A DNA stretch of 19,853 nucleotides from Clostridia bacterium (GTDB lineage Bacteria > Bacillota_A > Clostridia > Oscillospirales > CAG-272), in assembly GCA_017529175.1 (NCBI GenBank), contig JAFXNX010000264.1:1-19853 (forward strand). Direction: 5' to 3'. The position numbers and the translations under genes are program-made. Positions 14,584-19,853 of this stretch are shown piece after piece (position 1 is the first letter of the stretch; every line of letters begins with the position of its first letter). The notes under the pieces were generated by a model, which worked only from the letters and a program-made list of their open reading frames with translations, was not told where the DNA came from and searched no databases.

Positions 14584-15210
14584 CTATTCAAAAAGCTGTC
14601 CCGGAAGTTTTAATTTTTCCTTATGGGGAAAGCTTTTGTCAAATTCTTCAACGTCTTCATCTTTTACGAAATATCCCTGCGGCGTCTGATAAACGCCGGT
14701 TATCCCGTCAAGATACCCGGGGATCAGCTCGCGGCACAAAAAGAACGAGTCGTCCGCGCCTTCCGGAAGATCGTGATAGCGGATCCCGAATTTCCTCGCG
14801 CAGTCGAATCCGCTCTTTCCGTAAAAACCGATATTTCCTTCAAAAAGGACAGCGCCGAATCCGAGCTTTGCGGCTTCCTCTAAAGAATAGTCGAGAAGCG
14901 CCTTTCCGTATCCGTGTCGTTTCAGTTCGGGAGTTATGCAGATCGGACCCATTGTGAGAACGGGGATATCCCCGCCGCCGTCCGCGTTTATTACGGTCCT
15001 CATAAACATATTCTGTCCTATAAGTCTGCCGTCCTGCTCCATTACAAAGTCAAGTTCTTTTACGAAAGCGGGATCGTCGCGCAGCATGTGGATCACGAAG
15101 TGCTCGCTGCACCCCGGACGGTAAACGTTCCAGAATGATTCTCTTACAAGACACTCGACTACTCTGCGGTCTTCCGCCGTCTCAGGGCGGATCAAATAGT
15201 CTTTTTTCAT
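14584..15210 (-). CDS. GNAT-family N-acetyltransferase
   Basis: A protein of about 208 residues of the GCN5-related acetyltransferase superfamily, which transfers acetyl from acetyl-CoA to an amine. The acetyl-CoA pyrophosphate loop is visible as PELKRHGYGKALL (R-x-x-G-x-G/A type) after the strand LTMGPICI. A later FEGNIGFYGKSGFDCARKFGI block is typical of YhbS-like predicted acetyltransferases. The ATG at 15210 is preferred because GAGG lies eight bases upstream; an ATG two codons earlier (15216) leaves that site too close. It is the last gene of the four-gene operon and starts about 45 bp after the stop of the HicB/DinB-like gene. The substrate cannot be read from the sequence. Confidence 0.88.
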   Translation of the reverse strand: MKKDYLIRPETAEDRRVVECLVRESFWNVYRPGCSEHFVIHMLRDDPAFVKELDFVMEQDGRLIGQNMFMRTVINADGGGDIPVLTMGPICITPELKRHGYGKALLDYSLEEAAKLGFGAVLFEGNIGFYGKSGFDCARKFGIRYHDLPEGADDSFFLCRELIPGYLDGITGVYQTPQGYFVKDEDVEEFDKSFPHKEKLKLPGQLFE

Positions 15211-15257
15211 CTCCATTGCCTCAAAGGTTAAACTTCTTTATTTATGCAAATAGGGGT

Positions 15258-15965
15258 TTATCGAGCAAATCCAAACAAATCAGGTATGACGTCTGCTCCG
15301 AATGTAAGTACCCCCATTCTGTACATCGCTTTGGCGTGGATCCTGTCATGCCAGATGAAACGTCTCAAAACCTTTCGCACTGACCACAGCTCGCCGTAAC
15401 TGCCTGCGACAGCTTCAAGCGACAAATAGCCGTCGATCGACTCAAGCGCTTCGAATCCCCTTGCCCTGCAGGAAACGACCGTTCCTTCATTGTCAGAGGT
15501 CACACCGATCTCGGAGAAATAGTATTCGTTGACGTTTTTCGTGTGCTGATACATTTCCTCCGCGGTACGCGGAACAGAGCCGTAAAACGTTTTGCGATAA
15601 GGAAGAGCGCTCTTGTTTTTATCGGGAAACGAACTGTAGAGCTTGTGAAAATCTTCGGCAGATCTCAAAGCCAAAGATTTGAGATATTTATATTCTTCTT
15701 CGCTCAAAGGATCTTTTTCGGTCGTAAACAAAACGTCGCTGTCCGCGTCTTTTATTTGCAGAGAAGATTCTTTTTCCTGAACGATCTCAACGTCAAAATC
15801 ATTAAGCGGTGTTCCGCCGCGCCACAGTTGGTACCGCCTTATCTCTTCCGGCATTTTCAGTATCGCTTCTTCTTTGGACGCCCCTCTCGTAAATGCCCCG
15901 ACAAAGTCTTCGGCATAAAGGATGCTGTCGTTGCCGTTATGCTCCCATACGCAATATACTTTCAT
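15258..15965 (-). CDS. HicB-like domain joined to a DinB-like helical domain
   Basis: A 235-residue protein. Residues 1-45 (VYCVWEHNGNDSILYAED and GASKEEAILKMPEEIRRY) look like the HicB-type small beta-alpha fold found in antitoxins and in free-standing metabolic proteins. From about residue 110 the sequence becomes helical, with HTKNVNEYYFSEIG and RKVLRRFIWHDRIHAKAMYRMG. The latter is characteristic of DinB/YfiT-like four-helix metal-dependent proteins; His residues in the two blocks could form the metal site. The ATG at 15965 is chosen over an upstream TTG because GGAGAGG lies five bases before it. It starts 29 bp after the DUF362 gene. The function of this fusion is unknown. There is no HicA toxin partner, so a toxin-antitoxin role is unlikely. 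Confidence 0.8.
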   Translation of the reverse strand: MKVYCVWEHNGNDSILYAEDFVGAFTRGASKEEAILKMPEEIRRYQLWRGGTPLNDFDVEIVQEKESSLQIKDADSDVLFTTEKDPLSEEEYKYLKSLALRSAEDFHKLYSSFPDKNKSALPYRKTFYGSVPRTAEEMYQHTKNVNEYYFSEIGVTSDNEGTVVSCRARGFEALESIDGYLSLEAVAGSYGELWSVRKVLRRFIWHDRIHAKAMYRMGVLTFGADVIPDLFGFAR

Positions 15966-15994
15966 TCGCGCCTCTCCATATCCCGGATTACGGG

Positions 15995-17038
15995 TCAATT
16001 GCGCCTGTTACGTCCGAAAAACGTGTTGTATACGTCCGGTCTCCATCCGGGCTTGACTTCTTTGACGGCTTCCGCAGCCGTGATGACGGCGTCGCCGTTG
16101 TCGATATCAACGAGCGTGTAGCGGTCGTTTCCCATACCGAGCTCCTTCATATAGCTGAGCTGACGCAGACCGTGACGGGTCTCGACGCGCTCTATGAGCG
16201 CCTTGCCTCCGCCGTCCGGCAAACTGTAGATCAGATCAACGCAAGCGTTGTCGACGGACAGAATGTCAAGCGATGCAAGTATACCGACGTCAGGTGTGAC
16301 GACAGGCTCGGCTTCGGGGCCTTCGCAGTCGCAGGAAACAGACATATTACGCATGACGTTGATGTAGCAGACGTGCGGCGCGAAGTGATCTACCGTCGCT
16401 TTGGTGCTCTCGCTTATGCGCTCCATCAGTTCCTCTTCCGCAATACTCCATAAATTGCTCGAGCCTGCGACGGTGTGGATCTCTGCCTTTCCGATTCTCC
16501 CGTCCGCGCAGCCGATCCCGATGTTTTTGTTGCTTCCGCCGAACCCGCCCATAACGTGACCTTTGAAATGAGTGAGCGCAAGAAGAGAGTCATACTCGAG
16601 CATACTCTTTCCGACGTGCATCTCGCTGAACCATTTGCCGCCTTTTACGGGAAGCGTTGCAACGCCCTCGCTGTCGGTTATATCGACAGGACAGAACGTC
16701 CAGCCGTTTATCTTGAGCGTCTTTCGGTGATCTTCCGTTGTATAGCGGCTGCCCTCGTAGTAAGTATTCGTTTCGATGATCGCCGCATCCTGTAAACGTG
16801 AAGCAAAAAGCTCATTTACCCACGGACGCGGTATGATGTTCGGACCTTCCGCCTCGCCCGTATGAAGTTTTACCGCCACTTTTCCGCAGAGAGCGGAGCT
16901 TACCCTGTCGTAAATCTTTTTAAGTCCGTCCTCTGACAGATCCCGGGTGAAGAAAACTTCCGAGCACTCTCCGGTGCGCTCATCAAACGGTACGTATTTA
17001 TTGCCGTCTTTGCCGGGAGCAGGCTTATTGATACTCAT
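15995..17038 (-). CDS. DUF362 domain protein
   Basis: A 347-residue protein of the DUF362 family (uncharacterised, frequently Fe-S-linked). Recognisable blocks are VAVKLHTGEAEGPNIIPRP near the N-terminus, a central HFKGHVMGGFGGSNKNIGIG and CADGRIGKAEIHT, and ILSVDNACVDLIYS later. Many relatives carry a C-terminal 2[4Fe-4S] ferredoxin domain with CxxCxxCxxxCP motifs; none is present here, and the protein ends with a basic tail (FFGRNRRN). AAGGAG stands eight bases before the ATG. It lies 25 bp after the HTH gene and 29 bp before the HicB/DinB-like gene, so it is operonic. The biochemical role is unknown. Confidence 0.9.
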   Translation of the reverse strand: MSINKPAPGKDGNKYVPFDERTGECSEVFFTRDLSEDGLKKIYDRVSSALCGKVAVKLHTGEAEGPNIIPRPWVNELFASRLQDAAIIETNTYYEGSRYTTEDHRKTLKINGWTFCPVDITDSEGVATLPVKGGKWFSEMHVGKSMLEYDSLLALTHFKGHVMGGFGGSNKNIGIGCADGRIGKAEIHTVAGSSNLWSIAEEELMERISESTKATVDHFAPHVCYINVMRNMSVSCDCEGPEAEPVVTPDVGILASLDILSVDNACVDLIYSLPDGGGKALIERVETRHGLRQLSYMKELGMGNDRYTLVDIDNGDAVITAAEAVKEVKPGWRPDVYNTFFGRNRRN

Positions 17039-17063
17039 TTTCGCTTCTCCTTAAAATAAAGTG

Positions 17064-17294
17064 TTAAAAGGGCTGAGTCCGCAAAAGACGCCGCGTCGGG
17101 AGAAAATCAAAGTGTCGGGCAAAAGTACAGTCGAGCGCCTCACAGATTTTGCCTAACACCTCGGTTGATACGTTTTTCCCTTGTGAAAGCTGTCCCAGAG
17201 CGTAATGAGTGATCCCGGACTTACGTTCGAGATCGATTTTTTTCATGTTTTTGTCGATAAGCAGTTTCCAAAGTTTCTTATAACATACTGCCAT
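17064..17294 (-). CDS. Small Cro/C1-type HTH regulator (YozG-like)
   Basis: A 76-residue DNA-binding protein: MAVCYKKLWKLLIDKNMKK, then a helix-turn-helix (LERKSGITHYALGQLSQGKNV) and VLGKICEALDCTF, the usual layout of small HTH_26 regulators. The ATG at 17294 is chosen over 17306 because it matches the family N-terminus and has AGGA five bases upstream. The C-terminal tail (FLPTRRLLRTQPF) departs from the usual acidic ending and may be altered. It is the first gene of the four-gene operon, and an inverted repeat overlaps its promoter, so autoregulation is plausible. Confidence 0.88.
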   Translation of the reverse strand: MAVCYKKLWKLLIDKNMKKIDLERKSGITHYALGQLSQGKNVSTEVLGKICEALDCTFARHFDFLPTRRLLRTQPF

Positions 17295-17325
17295 TTGCGT
17301 CCTCATATGGTGAATATAAAAATAT

Positions 17326-17352
17326 GTTAATAGATTATATCATTATATTAAC
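17326..17352. promoter_or_regulatory. Inverted repeat spanning the -10 of the HTH operon (candidate operator)
   Basis: GTTAATA (17326-17332) and TATTAAC (17346-17352), perfect seven-base arms separated by 13 bp and enclosing the -10 box. The position would let a bound dimer block RNA polymerase. Confidence 0.5.
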
Positions 17353-17362
17353 GGAATTTCAA
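17334..17362 (-). promoter_or_regulatory. Promoter of the HTH-DUF362-HicB/DinB-GNAT operon
   Basis: Minus-strand TTGAAA (17362-17357), 17 bp, TATAAT (17339-17334), with TGA directly before the -10 (extended type), 40 bp ahead of the ATG at 17294. Confidence 0.85.
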
Positions 17363-17470
17363 TATGTTTTGATGAATTTCGCACAAATTAAGACTAAATC
17401 TTGAACGATATTAATGAAAAACGACTTATAGCGACGAGCGTATCTCGTTGTCGGGCAAACGCACCCAAAC

Positions 17471-17509
17471 AAAAAGAGCAGATACGCGTTTGCGTCTCTG
17501 CTCTTTTTT
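17471..17509. terminator. Strong bidirectional terminator
   Basis: AAAAAGAGCAGA and TCTGCTCTTTTTT arms, extended by ACGC/GCGT across one mismatch, with a four-base loop. It has runs of A before and T after, so it works on either strand. No gene ends right beside it on the plus strand, so it may insulate the divergent units. Confidence 0.85.
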
Positions 17510-17530
17510 GGTCCGAGTGGAGATAACGGA
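17499..17530. repeat. Short dispersed repeat, copy 2 (follows a complete terminator)
   Basis: Direct repeat of 14472-14502: the 3' arm of the terminator plus CCGAGTGGAGATAACGGA. The pair encloses the four-gene operon 14584-17294 almost exactly. Confidence 0.7.
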
Positions 17531-17695
17531 TTTGACCAAACCCCAATAAAATCAAGTGTTTACGGCCCCTGCGCGCATTCTTCCCCCATTGTCTTGCGAT
17601 AATGACAGAAAAACCGATCGATCGACAACTGCATTCTTACCGCTTTTTATGTGTTATAGAAATAATCTCATTGAGCTTGTGGCAGCTTTCCGTAG
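17531..17695. other. Intergenic sequence with no recognisable gene
   Basis: Between repeat copy 2 and the palindrome I find no supported reading frame, RNA gene or hairpin. Both strands lack starts with ribosome sites. It may hold unrecognised regulatory sequence for the MATE-ATPase transcript. Confidence 0.4.
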
Positions 17696-17713
17696 AATGA
17701 TTTGCAAATCATT
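17696..17713. promoter_or_regulatory. Perfect 18-bp palindrome upstream of the MATE promoter (candidate operator)
   Basis: AATGATTTGCAAATCATT is identical to its own reverse complement. It ends 12 bp before the -35 box at 17726, a position suited to an activator or to a repressor acting by looping or exclusion. The binding protein is unknown. Confidence 0.55.
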
Positions 17714-17725
17714 GTAGTATTGATA

Positions 17726-17754
17726 TTGAAAAAAACCAAAGAATGTGGTATAAT
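17726..17754 (+). promoter_or_regulatory. Consensus promoter of the MATE-ATPase unit
   Basis: TTGAAA (17726-17731), exactly 17 bp, TATAAT (17749-17754), preceded by TGG (extended -10). Transcription would begin near 17761 and give a leader of about 310 nt that covers the HTH remnant. Confidence 0.85.
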
Positions 17755-17761
17755 GTAATAG

Positions 17762-18019
17762 TTTCATTTAACGAGAAAAAGGATCAAAACGGCGGCGTCG
17801 CACGATAAACCGCGGAAGCCGTTTATCGATAAACTGTTCTGCAAATCCCGTCTTTGCCGAGCGGCTGAATTCGCTCCAAACACGATGACAAAACTTTCCG
17901 GGGATGAAGAAGTATCCATCACCGTGCTTGAACGGGGCTGCACTGTGCTCGGCACGAATATCGGCGACGTCATGGATTTCGTGCCGGATAATGAAGCAAA
18001 CGGCCGACGCAAGCGTTGA
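17762..18019 (+). pseudogene. Remnant of a small HTH regulator (YozG-like)
   Basis: The frame from 17762 to the TGA at 18017-18019 is open but has no start codon at its beginning. Its C-terminal half is recognisable as the same kind of small Cro/C1 HTH protein as the gene at 17064-17294: AAEFAPNTMTKLSGDEEVS, then VLERGCTVLGTNIGDVMDFV and an EANGRRKR tail. The N-terminal part (FIDKLFCKSRLCR) is only loosely like the family LLIDKDM-K-DLR start, so it appears decayed. An internal ATG at 17885 would leave only about 44 residues, without the first helices. It lies immediately after a strong promoter and 53 bp before the MATE-ATPase gene, so it was probably that operon's own regulator. Confidence 0.65.
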
Positions 18020-18072
18020 TCCGTAAACGAGTACGGTAATTTACTCATTTTTTTCTGCGAGGGATCTATGAA

Positions 18073-19853
18073 ATGAGAAAAGAAGAAAAAAGCATAGTAG
18101 GATCGATGTTCCTGTCTTCGGCGTTCGTTATGATCCTGACCCAGATCATCGGACTGGCGGCGATTATCATCGACGGCATCATTACCAGCCGCGTACTTGG
18201 AAACGTCGCCTACTCCGCTATATCTCTTCTTCAACCTTTTATCAGTATCGTTCTGATGCTGGCCGGCTTTTTATCCGTTGGTAATCAAATCGTTTGTTCC
18301 AAACTGGTAGGTATGGGGAAGAAGCGGGAGGCGAACGCAGTCTTTTCGGCATCGACGCTTACTGCGTTGGCTTTATCAGCTCTTCTTTTGGTGTTTTGCG
18401 TGTTTTTCCCCGACACACTGCTGAAGGTCTGCGGCGTTTCCGTAGATAAGCACCCCGATTTCTACCTGCCGATGATCGACTATCTGAAAGGATATATGCT
18501 GTCGATCCCCGCGCTTATATTGATCCAGATCATGGGGCCCGTTATCGTTCTGGACAGTAACAAAGCCCTTTTTACCGCTTCGTCGGTCGTATTATGCGTA
18601 ACGGACGTCATCGGAGATCTCTTGAACGTATTTGTCCTTGACGGAGGAACGTTCGGAATGGGCGTTGCCACGACGGTCGCCTTTTATGTCCAGGCGTTGA
18701 TCCTGCTGACTCACTTTTTCCGAAAAAAAGCATTTTTTCGTTTGTTCCGAAAGCCTTCGCTCCGGGTTTTACGCGAGGTGGGCGCTTCAGGGTTGCCGGC
18801 GCTTATCACCAGACTTGCCACGGCACTTCGCAATCTGTTCATCTCCAGATTCAACCTCGCGGTCGCCCTCACGGCGGCGGGAGTCGCTGCCAAAGGAATT
18901 CAAGGGGATATCAGCAATCTGATGTTTTGTTTCAGCCTCGGGCTCGGAAGGGCTATGTCAAGCCTGAGTTCCCTGCACTACGGCGCGAATGACCGATCGG
19001 GCTTGAAAAGACTTTTCAAATTTGCGCTTAAAGCAACGCTGATCATAACGCTGACTGTGAGTGGATTGGTATTTTTTGCTTCTCCTTTGATCGCCGGGAT
19101 CTACACCTCGGATCCGGAAGTGACGGAGCTTGCCATTTTCGGAATATGCTGTATGGCAGTCGGGCTGGTCTTTGACGCGCTTGCAACAATATATATGGAC
19201 TTCCTGCAGGGCACCGGCAAAAGGAAGCTGGTAAACGTTCTGGTATTCTTCGAGCGATTTTTCGTTCCGATCGCTTCTGCATTGATTTTGGGACTTCGAT
19301 TCGGCAGCAAAGGCGTCCTTGCTTCGCTCGCGCTCAGCAAACTGCTGATGATAATCGTTATTGTGATCGCTATATGTATATACCGCAAAAAAGTGATCAA
19401 AAGCCCGGATGATTTTCTGCTTCTGCCGGAGGATTTCGGCGGAGCGACCGATAATAATCTATATGCGCATATTGAAACGATGGATGACGTGATGCGGGAA
19501 TGTGCCGATTTGGAAAAATTCTGTCTCCGTCATAAGACGACCGACCGCGTGGCAAAAAATATGGCTTTGGCATTGGAAGAGCTGGCGGGCAACGTCGTCG
19601 CTCACGGGAAAAAAACAAAGCGCAAAGATTTCGGGATCGATTACAGAGCAGTCATCGACGAAGAGGATATCACGCTTACGATCCGGGATCTCTGCGGGTA
19701 TTTTGATCCTCTCGAATGGAGCAAAGCGCACGGATCGGACGACAGCGAAAAAGGCATCGGACTCAGGATCATTACGGGATTGGCGAAGGACGTTCGGTAT
19801 TTTAACGCCTTTAACAGCAATAATATCATATTTACGATAGACAGGAGAAACAA
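18073..19853 (+). CDS. MATE-family transporter fused to an RsbW/SpoIIAB-like ATPase domain (3' end outside window)
   Basis: The frame is open from ATG 18073 to the right edge: 593 residues with no stop. Residues about 1-440 form a MATE-type multidrug/toxin exporter with about twelve hydrophobic helices, a typical start (GSMFLSSAFVMILTQIIGLA) and MATE-like GTFGMGVATTVA and DFLQGTGK blocks. Residues about 465-593 are a GHKL ATPase of the anti-sigma kinase type: N-box EELAGNVVAH (502-511), RDLCGYFDP (538-546) and the glycine motif GIGLRII (561-567). All are intact, so ATP binding and serine-kinase activity are plausible. In RsbW/SpoIIAB such domains phosphorylate STAS proteins. The start is chosen over ATG 18068, which reads straight into a stop. 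The gene is expressed from the promoter at 17726-17754. Confidence 0.9.
   Translation, partial: MRKEEKSIVGSMFLSSAFVMILTQIIGLAAIIIDGIITSRVLGNVAYSAISLLQPFISIVLMLAGFLSVGNQIVCSKLVGMGKKREANAVFSASTLTALALSALLLVFCVFFPDTLLKVCGVSVDKHPDFYLPMIDYLKGYMLSIPALILIQIMGPVIVLDSNKALFTASSVVLCVTDVIGDLLNVFVLDGGTFGMGVATTVAFYVQALILLTHFFRKKAFFRLFRKPSLRVLREVGASGLPALITRLATALRNLFISRFNLAVALTAAGVAAKGIQGDISNLMFCFSLGLGRAMSSLSSLHYGANDRSGLKRLFKFALKATLIITLTVSGLVFFASPLIAGIYTSDPEVTELAIFGICCMAVGLVFDALATIYMDFLQGTGKRKLVNVLVFFERFFVPIASALILGLRFGSKGVLASLALSKLLMIIVIVIAICIYRKKVIKSPDDFLLLPEDFGGATDNNLYAHIETMDDVMRECADLEKFCLRHKTTDRVAKNMALALEELAGNVVAHGKKTKRKDFGIDYRAVIDEEDITLTIRDLCGYFDPLEWSKAHGSDDSEKGIGLRIITGLAKDVRYFNAFNSNNIIFTIDRRN

Noticed and set aside
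14471..14957. Plus-strand frames over the repeat and GNAT gene
   Set aside because: They run antisense to the GNAT gene and through a terminator hairpin; they match nothing recognisable.
15258..15998. HicA/HicB toxin-antitoxin pair
   Set aside because: Only a HicB-like N-terminal fold is present, fused to another domain; no small HicA-like gene lies beside it.
17511..17560. Possible tRNA 3'-end fragment or attachment site
   Set aside because: The minus strand of GTGGAGATAACGGATTTGA resembles a tRNA T-loop and acceptor end, but no T-stem pairing or cloverleaf can be drawn and there is no integrase, so no att or tRNA call is made.
17764..18234. 156-residue minus-strand reading frame
   Set aside because: Overlaps the HTH remnant and the start of the MATE gene on the opposite strand; composition is Ser/Arg-rich with no domain, so the plus-strand reading is preferred.
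19502..19840. 112-residue plus-strand frame inside the ATPase domain
   Set aside because: Out of frame with the intact GHKL ATPase coding sequence, which carries the N-box and glycine motif.

Overview
The window looks like chromosomal DNA from an anaerobic, low-oxygen-adapted member of the Clostridia (Firmicutes), probably a gut or rumen lineage known mainly from metagenomes. The reasons are an oxygen-sensitive glycyl-radical enzyme with its activase, a rubredoxin domain, SpoIIA/Rsb-type partner-switching domains, strong Gram-positive ribosome binding sites, AT-rich consensus promoters and hairpin-plus-T terminators. No rRNA, tRNA, CRISPR array, integrase or transposase was recognised.

Layout. 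(1) 1-1865, minus strand: a three-subunit proton-translocating NAD(P) transhydrogenase operon (pntAa, pntAb, and pntB cut by the left edge). (2) 2059-3030, minus: an unrecognised multi-pass membrane protein with its own terminator. (3) 3139-6192, plus: a promoter, a glycyl-radical enzyme of unknown substrate, its radical-SAM activase (ATGA overlap), and a terminator usable from both sides. (4) 6280-10654, minus: a strong extended -10 promoter drives acyltransferase, STAS-acyl-acid ligase fusion, acyltransferase. (5) 10792-12103, minus: a stand-alone GltD/NfnB-like flavoprotein. (6) 12138-13935, minus: a metallo-beta-lactamase-fold/rubredoxin fusion preceded by a degraded TetR-MarR chimera with two in-frame stops. 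(7) 13992-14391, minus: a small membrane protein. (8) 14517-17362, minus: a compact operon of HTH regulator, DUF362 protein, HicB-like/DinB-like protein and GNAT acetyltransferase, flanked by two copies of a short direct repeat. (9) 17471-19853, plus: an intergenic stretch of about 0.75 kb holding a bidirectional terminator, a perfect palindrome, a consensus promoter and an HTH-gene remnant. It leads into a MATE transporter whose C-terminus is an RsbW/SpoIIAB-like ATPase, cut by the right edge.

The most interesting theme is that the two halves of a partner-switching module occur here as appendages of metabolic or membrane proteins. A STAS (anti-anti-sigma type) domain with the phosphorylatable serine retained sits on an acyl-acid ligase operonic with two membrane acyltransferases. 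About 8 kb away, an RsbW-type ATPase with its N-box and glycine motif retained sits on a MATE transporter. Any functional link between them is inference. Together they suggest that Ser-phosphorylation switching may regulate acyl-group activation, surface or lipid acylation, and export directly rather than through a sigma factor. Two edge-truncated genes (pntB and the MATE-ATPase) and the interrupted regulators were read by hand from the sequence.
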